This document shows, one piece after another, positions 14,389 through 23,235 of a stretch of DNA of 64,000 nt. Position 1 is the first letter of the stretch, and each line of letters begins with the position of its first letter. Under the pieces are notes generated by a model that saw only the letters and a program-made list of their open reading frames with translations, had not been told where the DNA came from and searched no databases. The stretch is from contig NZ_CP120849.1 of NCBI RefSeq assembly GCF_029581355.1, positions 4,806,501-4,870,500 on the forward strand, read 5' to 3'. Source of the stretch: Parabacteroides chongii (GTDB lineage: Bacteria > Bacteroidota > Bacteroidia > Bacteroidales > Tannerellaceae). The translations under genes and the position numbers were made by a program.

Positions 14389-15951
14389 ATGGATTATTTT
14401 TCAAGTGTTAAACCTATATTAAACAAGTTGACAGATTACAATATTATTGATAATCTGTTTGTTATTCGTCAATATTTACTTGCATTTGAAAAAGGAATAG
14501 GATATAATAGACTTCCCCACATAGAGAATAGTAACAGTGTTATTCTTATGCCTAATATATGTGACTTTCTAATTGCTAATTCTCTAAAATACTGCACTTT
14601 TAATAAAGGGAAATACTATCTTGGCAACTTTAAAGATAGATTAAGAATAGTTGTAGAACTTACCAAATTAGAAGAAAAAATAAATAAAGATGCGATAGAT
14701 ACTGATATATGGACATGGTTACATTCATTCTGCTTTAACCAAACAAAGCTGCAAAATTCAACAAATATCATTTATGAAACATATCGCTACTATTGGATTT
14801 TTAAAGATGAAAAACTTTGTAAAGTTATTGAGGATAACATTAATATGAAATACAAAGATTTTGTTATTTGTGCTTTTTGGTTATATTCAAAATTTACTCA
14901 ACAGTTTGCATTTAGACTTAATCATTTAATTTCCTTTCCTGAAAATTATCAAGGAACTCCATTTAGTGCCGAAAATGTTCAAAAAACTATATCAATATTT
15001 TGTAAAACTTTATCAGAACATAAGGAAATGTCAAGATTGAATACAAAATATACAGACGAAGAACTATTTAATTATAATAACTCTCCACATATAATCTATC
15101 CTCTTTTTGAATATAACAATAATATCTATTGTATATCACCAAGATATTTATTAAATCAATTAAATTCTGGTATATATTACATTGCAAACATTCCGCAAAA
15201 TAATGTTTCTGGAGCTTTTGGAAAAAGTTTTGAAAAATACACAGGAGAAGTTATAAAACATTACAGTCCTTCTTCTTATTTCATATCCCCCGAAATTCCC
15301 TACGGAAAAGATAATAATAAAACATCTGATTGGATTATTTCAGATTCAGAAAATATTCTTTTCATTGAATGTAAGGCTAAACGCTTGATGGCTAAATCTA
15401 AAAAACAATGGACTTTTGATATAACAAATATAGATTACGTCATTAATAACAACTTGATTAATGATGAAAATTATATTAAATCAATTCCAGATACTTTAAC
15501 TAAAGACATTATCATATTAGGAAAAGAGATAGGGAAAATATATAAAGTTTACAATGATTATAAATCAAATAAAATACCCCAATTACCTTATAATGAAAAC
15601 AAAACATTTATCCCAATAATGGTGACGATTGAAGAATGGTATGCCGGGTGTCCAGGCATAAATGATTGCTTAACTCGGATTGCAGAAGCATATCTTAAAA
15701 AGAAGCATATTGATATTTCAATTATTCAAAAAAGCAAATACAAAATCATCTCAATAGATACTTTTGAGATTGATTACCAAATAATGGCAATAGAAGGAAT
15801 ATCCAGTTTCTTCAAAATGGAAAAAAACAATATACTTGATGAATATAAGAAAAAAATTCATTTGGATTCTTATTTTTTTGATAAATTTTCAGAAGAACTT
15901 ATATCTCCAATTGGAGATATAATAGCAGAAAACAACAAGTATTCGTGCTAA
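14389..15951 (+). CDS. island gene B: PD-(D/E)XK nuclease-like protein
   Basis: 520 residues. The C-terminal half contains the pattern of a PD-(D/E)XK nuclease: acidic residues in a helix (FGKSFEKYTGEV, Glu282/Glu287), Asp314 at the end of a strand (KTSDWII) and Glu327-Cys328-Lys329 (NILFIECKAKR), giving D-x12-ExK. The N-terminal 270 residues are not recognised and may be a recognition or regulatory part. Such proteins normally cut DNA with metal ions, though many are restriction or defence proteins with unknown targets. It is the central gene of the island. Confidence 0.62.
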   Translation: MDYFSSVKPILNKLTDYNIIDNLFVIRQYLLAFEKGIGYNRLPHIENSNSVILMPNICDFLIANSLKYCTFNKGKYYLGNFKDRLRIVVELTKLEEKINKDAIDTDIWTWLHSFCFNQTKLQNSTNIIYETYRYYWIFKDEKLCKVIEDNINMKYKDFVICAFWLYSKFTQQFAFRLNHLISFPENYQGTPFSAENVQKTISIFCKTLSEHKEMSRLNTKYTDEELFNYNNSPHIIYPLFEYNNNIYCISPRYLLNQLNSGIYYIANIPQNNVSGAFGKSFEKYTGEVIKHYSPSSYFISPEIPYGKDNNKTSDWIISDSENILFIECKAKRLMAKSKKQWTFDITNIDYVINNNLINDENYIKSIPDTLTKDIIILGKEIGKIYKVYNDYKSNKIPQLPYNENKTFIPIMVTIEEWYAGCPGINDCLTRIAEAYLKKKHIDISIIQKSKYKIISIDTFEIDYQIMAIEGISSFFKMEKNNILDEYKKKIHLDSYFFDKFSEELISPIGDIIAENNKYSC

Positions 15952-15985
15952 TATATATTCGTTTAATTTTTAAAGGAAAGTGTAT

Positions 15986-16816
15986 ATGGGAATAATGAAA
16001 GAATATTATTTTGATATGTTGGAAGAGAAATACAATAGCCGTTTGGCTAGTATCTTAGGTATAACTACAGATGAATTAGATATATTAGAACCTGTTATTG
16101 AAGAATATACAGGATATGATGAAACTCTGTATAGCTATGTTGTATCTTTCAAAAAAGATTCTCCACAAGATATTTTAAAAAAGATAAATAGAATTGATAA
16201 TAACAACCAAGTATGGATTGATTCATGGGAATTAGATAGCCAAGACTACGAAGACTATACTTACACATCAATACCTTATAAAAATTCACACGAGGAATAT
16301 CAACAAAGTATAATTAATATTGATAGATTAAGTAAAATAAAATTGGAAACTGAAGAATTGGATAAAATATTTAGAAAACAAATATATTGTAGTATTGTGT
16401 CTTCTTTAGAACTATTTCTATATGAAACAATTATCAATTTAACAAAATCAAATAGCAAATATGTTGATAATATTATAATTAATCATCCTCGATATAAAGA
16501 ACCAGCTATAGCTAACAAAACTAATAGCGAGAAACAAAAAATGGTAAAATCAGCTTTGATGAACTTGAACTATCATAATTTAGAGAAGGTATCTGTTTAT
16601 TACAACTCTGCGTTCAATATAAATTTCCCAGCATTTGAAGATTTAAAGAAACATCTCACTGGCATACGAAATGATGTCGTTCATAGAAATGGAAAGACAT
16701 TGGATGGGGATATTGTTAAGATTACAGAAAATGAAATTAATGAATTATTAAATTTGTCCAATAAGTTGGTTGATTATATTGCAGAAAAGTTGAATCTGAA
16801 TAGTTTACCTTTTTAG
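15986..16816 (+). CDS. island gene C: HEPN-domain protein with Rx4H motif
   Basis: The ATG at 15986 follows a good ribosome site (AAAGGAAAG, 5 bases away); a GTG at 15980 is also possible. It gives 276 residues. The C-terminal region has the HEPN arrangement: a helix SSLELFLYETIIN around residue 135 and the motif R228-N-D-V-V-H233 (Rx4H) near the end. HEPN proteins with this motif are often metal-independent RNases in toxin-antitoxin and abortive-infection systems. The N-terminal half is acidic and unknown. It is the last gene of the island before a terminator. Confidence 0.65.
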   Translation: MGIMKEYYFDMLEEKYNSRLASILGITTDELDILEPVIEEYTGYDETLYSYVVSFKKDSPQDILKKINRIDNNNQVWIDSWELDSQDYEDYTYTSIPYKNSHEEYQQSIINIDRLSKIKLETEELDKIFRKQIYCSIVSSLELFLYETIINLTKSNSKYVDNIIINHPRYKEPAIANKTNSEKQKMVKSALMNLNYHNLEKVSVYYNSAFNINFPAFEDLKKHLTGIRNDVVHRNGKTLDGDIVKITENEINELLNLSNKLVDYIAEKLNLNSLPF

Positions 16817-16851
16817 GAAGGGATAAAATAGTATCTATTTACCCTTCCTAA
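16813..16851. terminator. bidirectional terminator between the island and mobC
   Basis: TTAGGAAGGG (16813-16822) and CCCTTCCTAA (16842-16851) form a perfect 10-bp stem with inner pairing of ATAAAATAG/CTATTTA. The stop codon of gene C lies in the left arm, and mobC stops 12 bases beyond. Confidence 0.65.
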
Positions 16852-16862
16852 TTTGTTATAAT

Positions 16863-18872
16863 TTATTCTTCTGTTTTGATAAGATGCTGCAAATTGGGGT
16901 CGTTCTTTATCCGCTCCATTTCATCTGTGACAATCTGCTGGACTTCCTGCTTGACCCGGTTGTAATTCGCCTGTATTTCTTCCTGCATCCGGTCGTTCCC
17001 GTCCCCGTCCCTGAAATCTATAATTTGGGGCAGCTTCTTATAGTTGGCTGTTTCCCGCTTCACCTGCTCGTTATCCACCACTATTTCGCAATGGAATATT
17101 TTCTGCTCTATCCTTTCATCGAAACTGTCGCAGACCGCACCCACAAACATACCCTGTGTCAAGCCGGATATTTTACTGGGCGGTATCAGGCTATCCATTT
17201 GCGTACTGATAGAGGTTGATTTATCATTCCGGTTGATAGTCATGCTTTGTCGTTTCTGTAATACCTTTCCAAAACGTTCTGAAAGCGTTTTTGCCGTTTC
17301 GGAAACCACCTGACCGGAAAAAATATTACCTACCGTATTTTCGATTACCTTGCTTTCCTTGTCCCCATAATCCCGGCGTAACTGGCTGAAATCCTGAAAG
17401 CCCAAACAGACCGCTACCTTATTGCTTCGTGCCGTTGCTATCAGGTTATCCAGTCCCCGAAGATATACTGTCGGCAACTCGTCAATTATCACGGAACTTT
17501 TGAGTTGGTGCTTCTTGTTTATCAGTTTCACGATACGGGAATTATACAGTCCCAAAGCACAGGAATAGATATTTTGGCGGTCGGGATTATTGCCTACCAC
17601 CAATATCTTAGGTTCTTCCGGATTGTTTATATCCAGTGAAAAGTCATCCCCTGTCATTACCCAATACAAGGCGGGTGAGATCATCCTCGAAAGCGGAATT
17701 TTAGCACTTGCAAGCTGCCCCTGTAACTGATCTTGCGCATTGGATTCCCATGCGTCCATGAACGGTGAAAGATAGTTTTCCAGTTCGGGATAACTCGTTA
17801 ATATCGTGAATGTATCGGCATACTTCTTGTTCAGAAACTCGATGGCGTGCGGGAATGTACAGTACTTACCACCCTGATAGATGCGCAAATACCAAATGAT
17901 AGAAGCGAGCAGAATAATCGGGCTTTCTACAAAAAAGTCCCCCTGCTTCGTGATCCAACTGCGATTCAAATTTAACATTATCGTATAACTGGCTTCGTAT
18001 GCGTCCGATATGTCCGTCATAAATGCCGGATTTATCGGGTTGCATCGGTGACTTTTGCGTGGGTCGTCAAAGTTAATGATATAAAATTTAGGCTTTACCT
18101 TATATCCGTCCAAATGGTTAAGCAAGTGATTATAAGCCATTTCCGATAAATCGGGGAATTTGTAGTCATACAGATACATTGCGAAGCCTTTTTCAATTTG
18201 CTGTTTGATAAATTGATTGATAACACAAAAAGACTTGCCACTGCCCGGATTTCCAACAACGATGGACGCACGTTGGGGCGATACAACGTTTATCCATCCA
18301 TCGTTCCACTTCTTATTATAATAAAACCGGGTGCGGAGATTTACAGAATACTCGTTTTCTATCAGGCGTGTTTCTTGTGCGAAACTTTCATTTTCTATAT
18401 TAAATACATCATCCATCAGGTTATTTTTCAACAGGCGTGAAATCCATACTCCGGCAGCCAACAGTGAAAGATACCCGGCTGTCATGGTAAAGATATACAA
18501 TGCCGTGTTTGTCGCCAGTGGCAACGGCAGAACCAACAGCCACCAGTTTAGGAAAAACAGGATAAAACCGATTGTCAGGAATATATAAATCCTGTTCCAT
18601 GTGATTTTTTCCTCTTTCACTCCTTTTGTACCCAAACAGGAAAGCGCAAGGAACACCACCGAAAAAAGTTTGGTGTACAGGATATTGGAGAACAGCCCGG
18701 CGGTACGCTGGAAGTTCAGCAGGATTTTATCGACTACCCCGATATTGATGCCCCACTCCCTGAATGATTGGTAACAAAACCAGTAAATGTTTATCACTAC
18801 AAATAAAATACTGATTGCCCGCATAAAGTCCATGACCTTTGCAAGTCCTCTTAAATCATCTTCATTCTGCAT
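16863..18872 (-). CDS. mobC: type IV coupling protein (MobC/TraG/VirD4-like)
   Basis: 669 residues with three to four N-terminal membrane segments (residues about 10-130), then a VirD4/TraD-type ATPase: Walker A VVGNPGSGKSF (Lys213), Walker B SSVIIDELP, and ARSNKVAVCLGFQDFSQL. It brings the relaxosome to the transfer channel at the inner membrane using ATP. Third gene of the mobA-mobB-mobC operon, 20 bases after mobB. Length and domains are normal for the Bacteroides MobC family. Confidence 0.9.
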   Translation of the reverse strand: MQNEDDLRGLAKVMDFMRAISILFVVINIYWFCYQSFREWGINIGVVDKILLNFQRTAGLFSNILYTKLFSVVFLALSCLGTKGVKEEKITWNRIYIFLTIGFILFFLNWWLLVLPLPLATNTALYIFTMTAGYLSLLAAGVWISRLLKNNLMDDVFNIENESFAQETRLIENEYSVNLRTRFYYNKKWNDGWINVVSPQRASIVVGNPGSGKSFCVINQFIKQQIEKGFAMYLYDYKFPDLSEMAYNHLLNHLDGYKVKPKFYIINFDDPRKSHRCNPINPAFMTDISDAYEASYTIMLNLNRSWITKQGDFFVESPIILLASIIWYLRIYQGGKYCTFPHAIEFLNKKYADTFTILTSYPELENYLSPFMDAWESNAQDQLQGQLASAKIPLSRMISPALYWVMTGDDFSLDINNPEEPKILVVGNNPDRQNIYSCALGLYNSRIVKLINKKHQLKSSVIIDELPTVYLRGLDNLIATARSNKVAVCLGFQDFSQLRRDYGDKESKVIENTVGNIFSGQVVSETAKTLSERFGKVLQKRQSMTINRNDKSTSISTQMDSLIPPSKISGLTQGMFVGAVCDSFDERIEQKIFHCEIVVDNEQVKRETANYKKLPQIIDFRDGDGNDRMQEEIQANYNRVKQEVQQIVTDEMERIKNDPNLQHLIKTEE

Positions 18873-18892
18873 AATTGAAATTTTTAGGATTA

Positions 18893-20131
18893 CTAAATAC
18901 GTTTTTGTTTCTTCTTCTTTTTCTTCTTGGGTGGTGGAACTTGTCGGTTGTCGGATGGCGTATCGTCACCACCGGAAAACAGGCTGAACAGTCCCGCAAT
19001 GGCTTTGCCTGTATTTGAAAAGTGTCCGGTCGGGTTAAATTCCGGTACGTGTTCCTGCGTTTCCTGTTTAATATTTCCCGTCAAACTGCGGGAGCCAGTA
19101 AACAGGTCATTGAACACATTGGCGGAAAACTCCTTTCCCAACCGTGAACCGTTCATAACGGTACGGCTTTCGTGGTCGATGAATGTTACACCGTATATCC
19201 TACCTGTATCGTTTTGCCGGAACAACACATCTATTTCTTTCGCTTTCAACTCCGTAATAAGCTGTTCCCGGTTGCGGGCGTATTTCATCACTGGGCTGAC
19301 CGTCCGGCGGGTGCGCTCTTTCAGGTTCTTGTCCTGAATGTCCTTTACCGATTTCTTGATATGTCGCTGAATGGCTTCGTAACCAACCGACTTTCCCAAA
19401 GAGGAAGATTTGAACGGATTTCCCTGTTTTTCTCCTTTGTCATTGGTTGCTGAATAGACAATGCCGTTATAAGGTTTACCGTTCACTTCCCCTTTCACTT
19501 CTTCCGCCTGTACATTATATATAGATAGCAGTGCTTTGTACTCGGTGAAACTCTGGAAACGGTAACTTCCGGCAAGGGCTTTCACCGTATTGAATAACTG
19601 GTGCTTTACATCCCCTGCCCGGTAGTCCACCTTTTTAAGCTCCGGGCGGTCGGCTGCCTGTTTCTTCTCCGCCGGATGCAGCCCGTACTTCTGTTCCAGT
19701 TCACGGGTGATTTGCTTGCTGCGTACATGCTCGAACTTGTCATTTATCTTCTTGCCCGTATCATCTACCCGGATGGAAACGATATGTATATGATGCCTTG
19801 CAATATCTTCGTGCTTGTACACCATATACGGCTGATTGCCGTACCCCAACTTATCCATATACTCTTTGGCAATATCCGCAAGCTGATTGTCGGAAAGCAC
19901 ATCGTCCGGATGCGGGTTCAAGGAGATATGGATAATCGGTTTTTCCGTTTTCAGGTCTGCTGGCAGGTGCATATCGAAACATTCCATACATCGCCGGATG
20001 CTGAAATTTCCGTCCTCGCTCTCAAACATACGGTTACTTAAAAGTACCTTTCCCTGCTCTTCATCGACCTTGTTTTGGTTGTAAGCGAGCGCACCGAACA
20101 GGGAACTGCCTACACTTATCTTTGCAACCAT
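18893..20131 (-). CDS. mobB: relaxase/mobilisation nuclease (MobB)
   Basis: 412 residues. The relaxase metal-binding motif is H113-H114-I-H116 within EDIARHHIHIVSIRVD, and an N-terminal tyrosine (GALAYNQNKV) is suited to be the nicking residue. IHISLNPHPDD and KYGLHPAEKK are further family segments. It nicks oriT and stays covalently bound to the DNA during transfer. The C-terminus ends in a run of proline and lysine. The start overlaps the end of mobA by 16 bases. Confidence 0.9.
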   Translation of the reverse strand: MVAKISVGSSLFGALAYNQNKVDEEQGKVLLSNRMFESEDGNFSIRRCMECFDMHLPADLKTEKPIIHISLNPHPDDVLSDNQLADIAKEYMDKLGYGNQPYMVYKHEDIARHHIHIVSIRVDDTGKKINDKFEHVRSKQITRELEQKYGLHPAEKKQAADRPELKKVDYRAGDVKHQLFNTVKALAGSYRFQSFTEYKALLSIYNVQAEEVKGEVNGKPYNGIVYSATNDKGEKQGNPFKSSSLGKSVGYEAIQRHIKKSVKDIQDKNLKERTRRTVSPVMKYARNREQLITELKAKEIDVLFRQNDTGRIYGVTFIDHESRTVMNGSRLGKEFSANVFNDLFTGSRSLTGNIKQETQEHVPEFNPTGHFSNTGKAIAGLFSLFSGGDDTPSDNRQVPPPKKKKKKKQKRI

Positions 20132-20553
20132 CTTGTTTCAAACTCACGGGTCAGTTCAATAATTTGGCGGTTCAGGTCGATAAGTTCCATCGTTGCCTTT
20201 TCCAGTTTATAGAGAAATGCGAGTGCTTTCTTCTCTGAAAAATTGGTATTGAGAGCCTTTACCACCTGATTATAATTCACGGCGATACCCCTGTATTGGG
20301 AATATAAAGCGGTCAGCCGGGTATAATATTCGACTGCCGCCTTGTCGATTCTTATCACTTTGAACGGTTCGCCGAAGATGCGGGCGGTGATAAAGTGCGC
20401 TTTCGTGCGCATACCTGACTGGTCGAACAATGCCAAAAAACGGGCGTGGTCTATCGCATTGAAGCTGATAGAGTACCGGAACACTGCCGGGTCTGCTTTG
20501 GGCTTTCGTCCTGCGCCACCCGGACGGGGCGCATTTTCATTTTTCTGTTTCAT
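20116..20553 (-). CDS. mobA: relaxosome accessory protein (MobA-like)
   Basis: 145 residues, basic, starting with a charged unstructured stretch and followed by a ribbon-helix-helix-like part (FRYSISFNAIDHARFLALFDQSGM) and two long helices. Such accessory proteins bind oriT and help the relaxase. First gene of the mob operon; a probable promoter (TTTC, 19 bases, TTACTTTG on the minus strand at 20802-20772) lies upstream, with the oriT-like hairpins in the 5' leader. Confidence 0.82.
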   Translation of the reverse strand: MKQKNENAPRPGGAGRKPKADPAVFRYSISFNAIDHARFLALFDQSGMRTKAHFITARIFGEPFKVIRIDKAAVEYYTRLTALYSQYRGIAVNYNQVVKALNTNFSEKKALAFLYKLEKATMELIDLNRQIIELTREFETRWLQR

Positions 20554-20566
20554 GCTTCTTTTTTTA

Positions 20567-20702
20567 AGGGTTACGACTTCGGAGTGACCCTATCCCGGCT
20601 TCGTCCGGGCAAGGCGTTCAAAGCTGCTGAAAGAATTTCAAGCAGCTTTGAACACACCTTGCTATTTGCCAGTGCAAATAAAAATCCATCTACCGATGGA
20701 TT
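20567..20702. other. putative origin of transfer: cluster of five hairpins
   Basis: The region upstream of mobA holds five consecutive inverted repeats: GGGTTAC/GTGACCC (20567-20590), CCCGG/CCGGG (20594-20609), GTTCAAAGCTGCT (20616-20628) with 20641-20653 inside AAGG/CCTT, ATTTGC/GCAAAT (20664-20679), and AATCCATC/GATGGATT (20683-20702). The position next to the relaxase genes is where oriT is expected in Bacteroides elements. No nick site could be named. Confidence 0.6.
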
Positions 20703-20771
20703 GGAGTTGGCGGAGATTGGAACGTTCCCGGTTTCGGGGGCTTGGTTAGCCTGACCGATACCTTTCGGTTG

Positions 20772-20802
20772 CAAAGTAACGGGTATTAAAAATGCTGTGA
20801 AA
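20772..20802 (-). promoter_or_regulatory. probable promoter of the mobA-mobB-mobC operon
   Basis: Minus-strand TTTC (20802-20799) and TTACTTTG (20779-20772) are 19 bases apart, one mismatch in each box. The phased GGAC array starts 12 bases upstream of the -33 box. Confidence 0.5.
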
Positions 20803-20814
20803 TAGCAGGTTATA

Positions 20815-20889
20815 GGACAAATGAGGACAAACGGGGACATTTGAGGACACCTTTCAAAAGGGGTTGTTTTTCTACGTTTATTTGTCCCG
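20815..20889. repeat. phased GGAC array, copy B (75-bp duplicated module)
   Basis: GGAC begins at 20815, 20825, 20835 and 20845, exactly 10 bases apart. The module starts with GGACAAAT and ends with its reverse complement ATTTGTCC. It aligns without gaps to 22702-22776, with 49 of the first 52 bases identical and the final ATTTGTCCCG at the same offset. It lies just upstream of the probable mob promoter. Confidence 0.75.
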
Positions 20890-21283
20890 GATTTAAGAAA
20901 GAAAGCAATATGGATAGATGGAAATATGTAATGGAAAGCGGACGGAAAGAAAGCGGTTTTGAAAACTTGAAAACAAGATTTCAAGATTGCAATATTTCAA
21001 GAAAGCAAGAAAACAAACCGGATGGAATGATTGAAAGGAAACAGTCATTCAATCGGGAAAGCAAACTGTCTGCAAAGAAAGCAAGCTGTCTTTGTGGAAT
21101 GAATGAAAACAAAGAAGCAAGGAAGAAAACAGGCAGTCTTTGTAGAAAGGTAGCAAGAAACAAGGAAAGAAAAAAAGAAGTCATTCTCTCTTTCGGAGTT
21201 TCAACATGGAACGAAAGAAAACCATCCGTCAATCTGTACGGATGGAATGAAATAAAGATGTATCACAAAAAAGAATTATTACA
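20890..21283 (+). other. purine-rich leader upstream of traA, with short repeats
   Basis: About 390 bases rich in A and G with repeated GAAAGCAAG/AAAGCAAR words, GTCTTTGT repeats and inverted repeats such as GATTGAA/TTCAATC. An open frame of 148 codons (20841-21287) crosses it but its composition follows the repeats, so it is not called as a gene. It probably forms the untranslated leader of the tra operon. Confidence 0.45.
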
Positions 21284-22045
21284 ATGAAGAAAGAAACCTT
21301 GTATGTGGCTTTCTCCACCCAAAAAGGCGGGGTCGGCAAAACAACGTTCACCGTCTTGGTGGCAAGTTACCTGTATTATCTCAAAGGGTATAACGTGGCA
21401 GTCGTGGATTGCGATTACCCGCAACATTCCATTTCCGCCATGCGCAAACGGGATGCCGAACAGGTGAACAGTGATGAGTATTACAAACGGCTTGCTTTCA
21501 GCCAGTTCAAAGCACTGGGAAAGAAAGCGTACCCTGTCCTTTGCAGTTCACCGGACGAAGCGATAAAAACGGCGGATGAATATCTTGCGTCTGCCGGGAT
21601 GGACTATGATGTGGTCTTTTTCGACCTGCCCGGAACGGTAAATAGCGAGGGTGTTATCAACTCCCTTTCAGGGGTGGATTATATTTTCACCCCCATAGCC
21701 GCCGACCGGGTGGTATTGGAAAGCAGCCTTTCGTTTGCAGTGGCTATCCATAAACTGCTGGTAAAGAATGAAGCGTGCCGACTGAAAGGGCTGCACCTAT
21801 TTTGGAACATGGTAGATGGACGGGAAAAAACAGACCTCTACACCCTGTATGAACAGACTATCGGGGAATTGGAACTACCCCTGATGAAAGTATTTATCCC
21901 GGACACGAAACGATTCAAAAAGGAACTGGACGCACAGCGTAAAACCGTGTTCCGTTCTACACTGTTCCCGGCGGACAAACGGCTGGTAAAGGGCAGCAAC
22001 ATGGAAGAACTGATAACCGAAATCGCATACCTTATAAAACTGTAA
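21284..22045 (+). CDS. traA: ParA-type ATPase, conjugation protein TraA
   Basis: 253 residues with the deviant Walker A motif KGGVGKTT (14-21), a ParA strand VAVVDCDYPQHS and VVFFDLPGT. In the Bacteroides Tra scheme TraA is this ParA/MinD-like protein at the head of the operon; it may position transfer machinery or DNA. It is followed by traB after four bases. It opens a plus-strand operon that continues to traQ. Confidence 0.85.
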   Translation: MKKETLYVAFSTQKGGVGKTTFTVLVASYLYYLKGYNVAVVDCDYPQHSISAMRKRDAEQVNSDEYYKRLAFSQFKALGKKAYPVLCSSPDEAIKTADEYLASAGMDYDVVFFDLPGTVNSEGVINSLSGVDYIFTPIAADRVVLESSLSFAVAIHKLLVKNEACRLKGLHLFWNMVDGREKTDLYTLYEQTIGELELPLMKVFIPDTKRFKKELDAQRKTVFRSTLFPADKRLVKGSNMEELITEIAYLIKL

Positions 22046-22049
22046 CGAT

Positions 22050-22520
22050 ATGGCAAAGCAAAGCGGCGGGAAACCGCAAATTGACGAGGGTTTTATGAAA
22101 GAGATTATTTCGCAGGGCTTACCCGTGAAGAAAAAGGAAACGCCAACAGTGACGGTGAAAACGGAAATAGAAACACCGGATAAACCGGACGATAAAACGG
22201 GTACAGTGGAAACGGGAGATAAACCGGAAATCAAGGCAGAACCAAAGGAAGAAAAAGCGGTGAAAGAACCTGCACACCGGAAAAAGAACACTCCGGGCGA
22301 TTACGGGGAAACCTATTTCATGCGGGTGGACTTGACCGACCGCCAGCCGTTGTACGTCAGCCGTACCACCCACGAAAAGTTAATGAAAATAGTAACCGTT
22401 ATTGGCGGGCGCAAGGCAACCGTGAGTAGCTATGTAGAAAATATCCTGCTCCGGCATTTCGACCAGTTTCAGGACGAGATAAACGAACTGTACGAAAGCA
22501 AATTTAAAAAGCCGTTCTGA
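22050..22520 (+). CDS. traB: DUF3408 protein, conjugation protein TraB
   Basis: 156 residues. The first 75 are a disordered Lys/Glu/Pro/Thr-rich region; residues about 85-150 (YFMRVDLTDRQPLYVSRTTHEKLMKIVTVIGGRKATVSSYVENI-like, quoted in parts) form the DUF3408 domain with a ribbon-helix-helix flavour, suggesting DNA binding. Followed by the next gene after one base. Confidence 0.8.
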   Translation: MAKQSGGKPQIDEGFMKEIISQGLPVKKKETPTVTVKTEIETPDKPDDKTGTVETGDKPEIKAEPKEEKAVKEPAHRKKNTPGDYGETYFMRVDLTDRQPLYVSRTTHEKLMKIVTVIGGRKATVSSYVENILLRHFDQFQDEINELYESKFKKPF

Positions 22521-22521
22521 T

Positions 22522-23235
22522 ATGTTGAAATGGTTTATTATCGGAACGCTCCTGTATTACGCCGTTCTCTTATGGCGATACCGGGATAGCTTGGGAACAT
22601 GGTTCACGGATAGGAAAAAGCAGCCGGAACAACCGGAAAGTAAAACGACTGTGAAAACCGGAAACGGTGATTCTCTTGTAGGTGCAAGCCGTTACCGGAT
22701 GGGACAAATGAGGACAAGCGGGGACATCTTAGGACACCTTTCAAAAGGGGTTGATAATGCTTCTATATTTGTCCCGCAAAGCGAGGAAACGGTAACGAAA
22801 ACGCTTGATAACGAGCTGGCAGATGAAAAAAACGCCGATACCCCGCAAGCGATTGAAACCGAGTTTGAGATGGAGTTTGAAACAGAAGATGCGGAAGAAA
22901 CGGACGTTTCGCCAGATGAAATTGAAGCGGAAGAAATCGCCTGTTACATGGGTGACGGTGAGCCGGAAATGGCGCAAGGTATCACGCTGGGGGAACTGGG
23001 TCAAATGGTACAGGTCATTCAGGTTAAGCAAGCGTCTGACACGGAAGAACGGCAAGCCGTTCAGACCATCTGCCGGACGGAAACAAACCTCTTTCATTCG
23101 CTGGTGGAACAGATTAACGGGGGCAGGTCACGGGTAGCGGAACTTTTACAAAAGCATGAGATACCCGTGCCTGCCATCGTCCCGGCTGCCGGAAGTAATG
23201 AAATGGCAGCCTTTGATATGAACGATTTTCTTTAA
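22522..23235 (+). CDS. conjugation protein of the TraC/TraD position
   Basis: 237 residues: an N-terminal membrane segment (residues 2-20), then an acidic, low-complexity region (about 90-150 rich in Glu) and a helical C-terminus with LFHSLVEQINGG. It occupies the place of TraC/TraD in CTnDOT-type operons. The phased GGAC module copy C lies in frame inside it and encodes the segment GQMRTSGDILGHLSKGV. Function unknown. Confidence 0.65.
   Translation: MLKWFIIGTLLYYAVLLWRYRDSLGTWFTDRKKQPEQPESKTTVKTGNGDSLVGASRYRMGQMRTSGDILGHLSKGVDNASIFVPQSEETVTKTLDNELADEKNADTPQAIETEFEMEFETEDAEETDVSPDEIEAEEIACYMGDGEPEMAQGITLGELGQMVQVIQVKQASDTEERQAVQTICRTETNLFHSLVEQINGGRSRVAELLQKHEIPVPAIVPAAGSNEMAAFDMNDFL
22702..22776. 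repeat. phased GGAC array, copy C, inside a coding region
   Basis: GGAC begins at 22702, 22712, 22722 and 22732. The module aligns without gaps to 20815-20889 and shares its inverted ends GGACAAAT / ATTTGTCC. Here it is translated in frame; in copy B the same frame is broken by TGA. Confidence 0.75.

Noticed and set aside
13734..16816. Ordinary restriction-modification system
   Set aside because: No methyltransferase motif is present in any of the three genes or their neighbours.
20841..21287. Open frame of 148 codons upstream of traA
   Set aside because: It starts inside the GGAC array, has repeat-driven composition and no recognisable domain; treated as untranslated leader.
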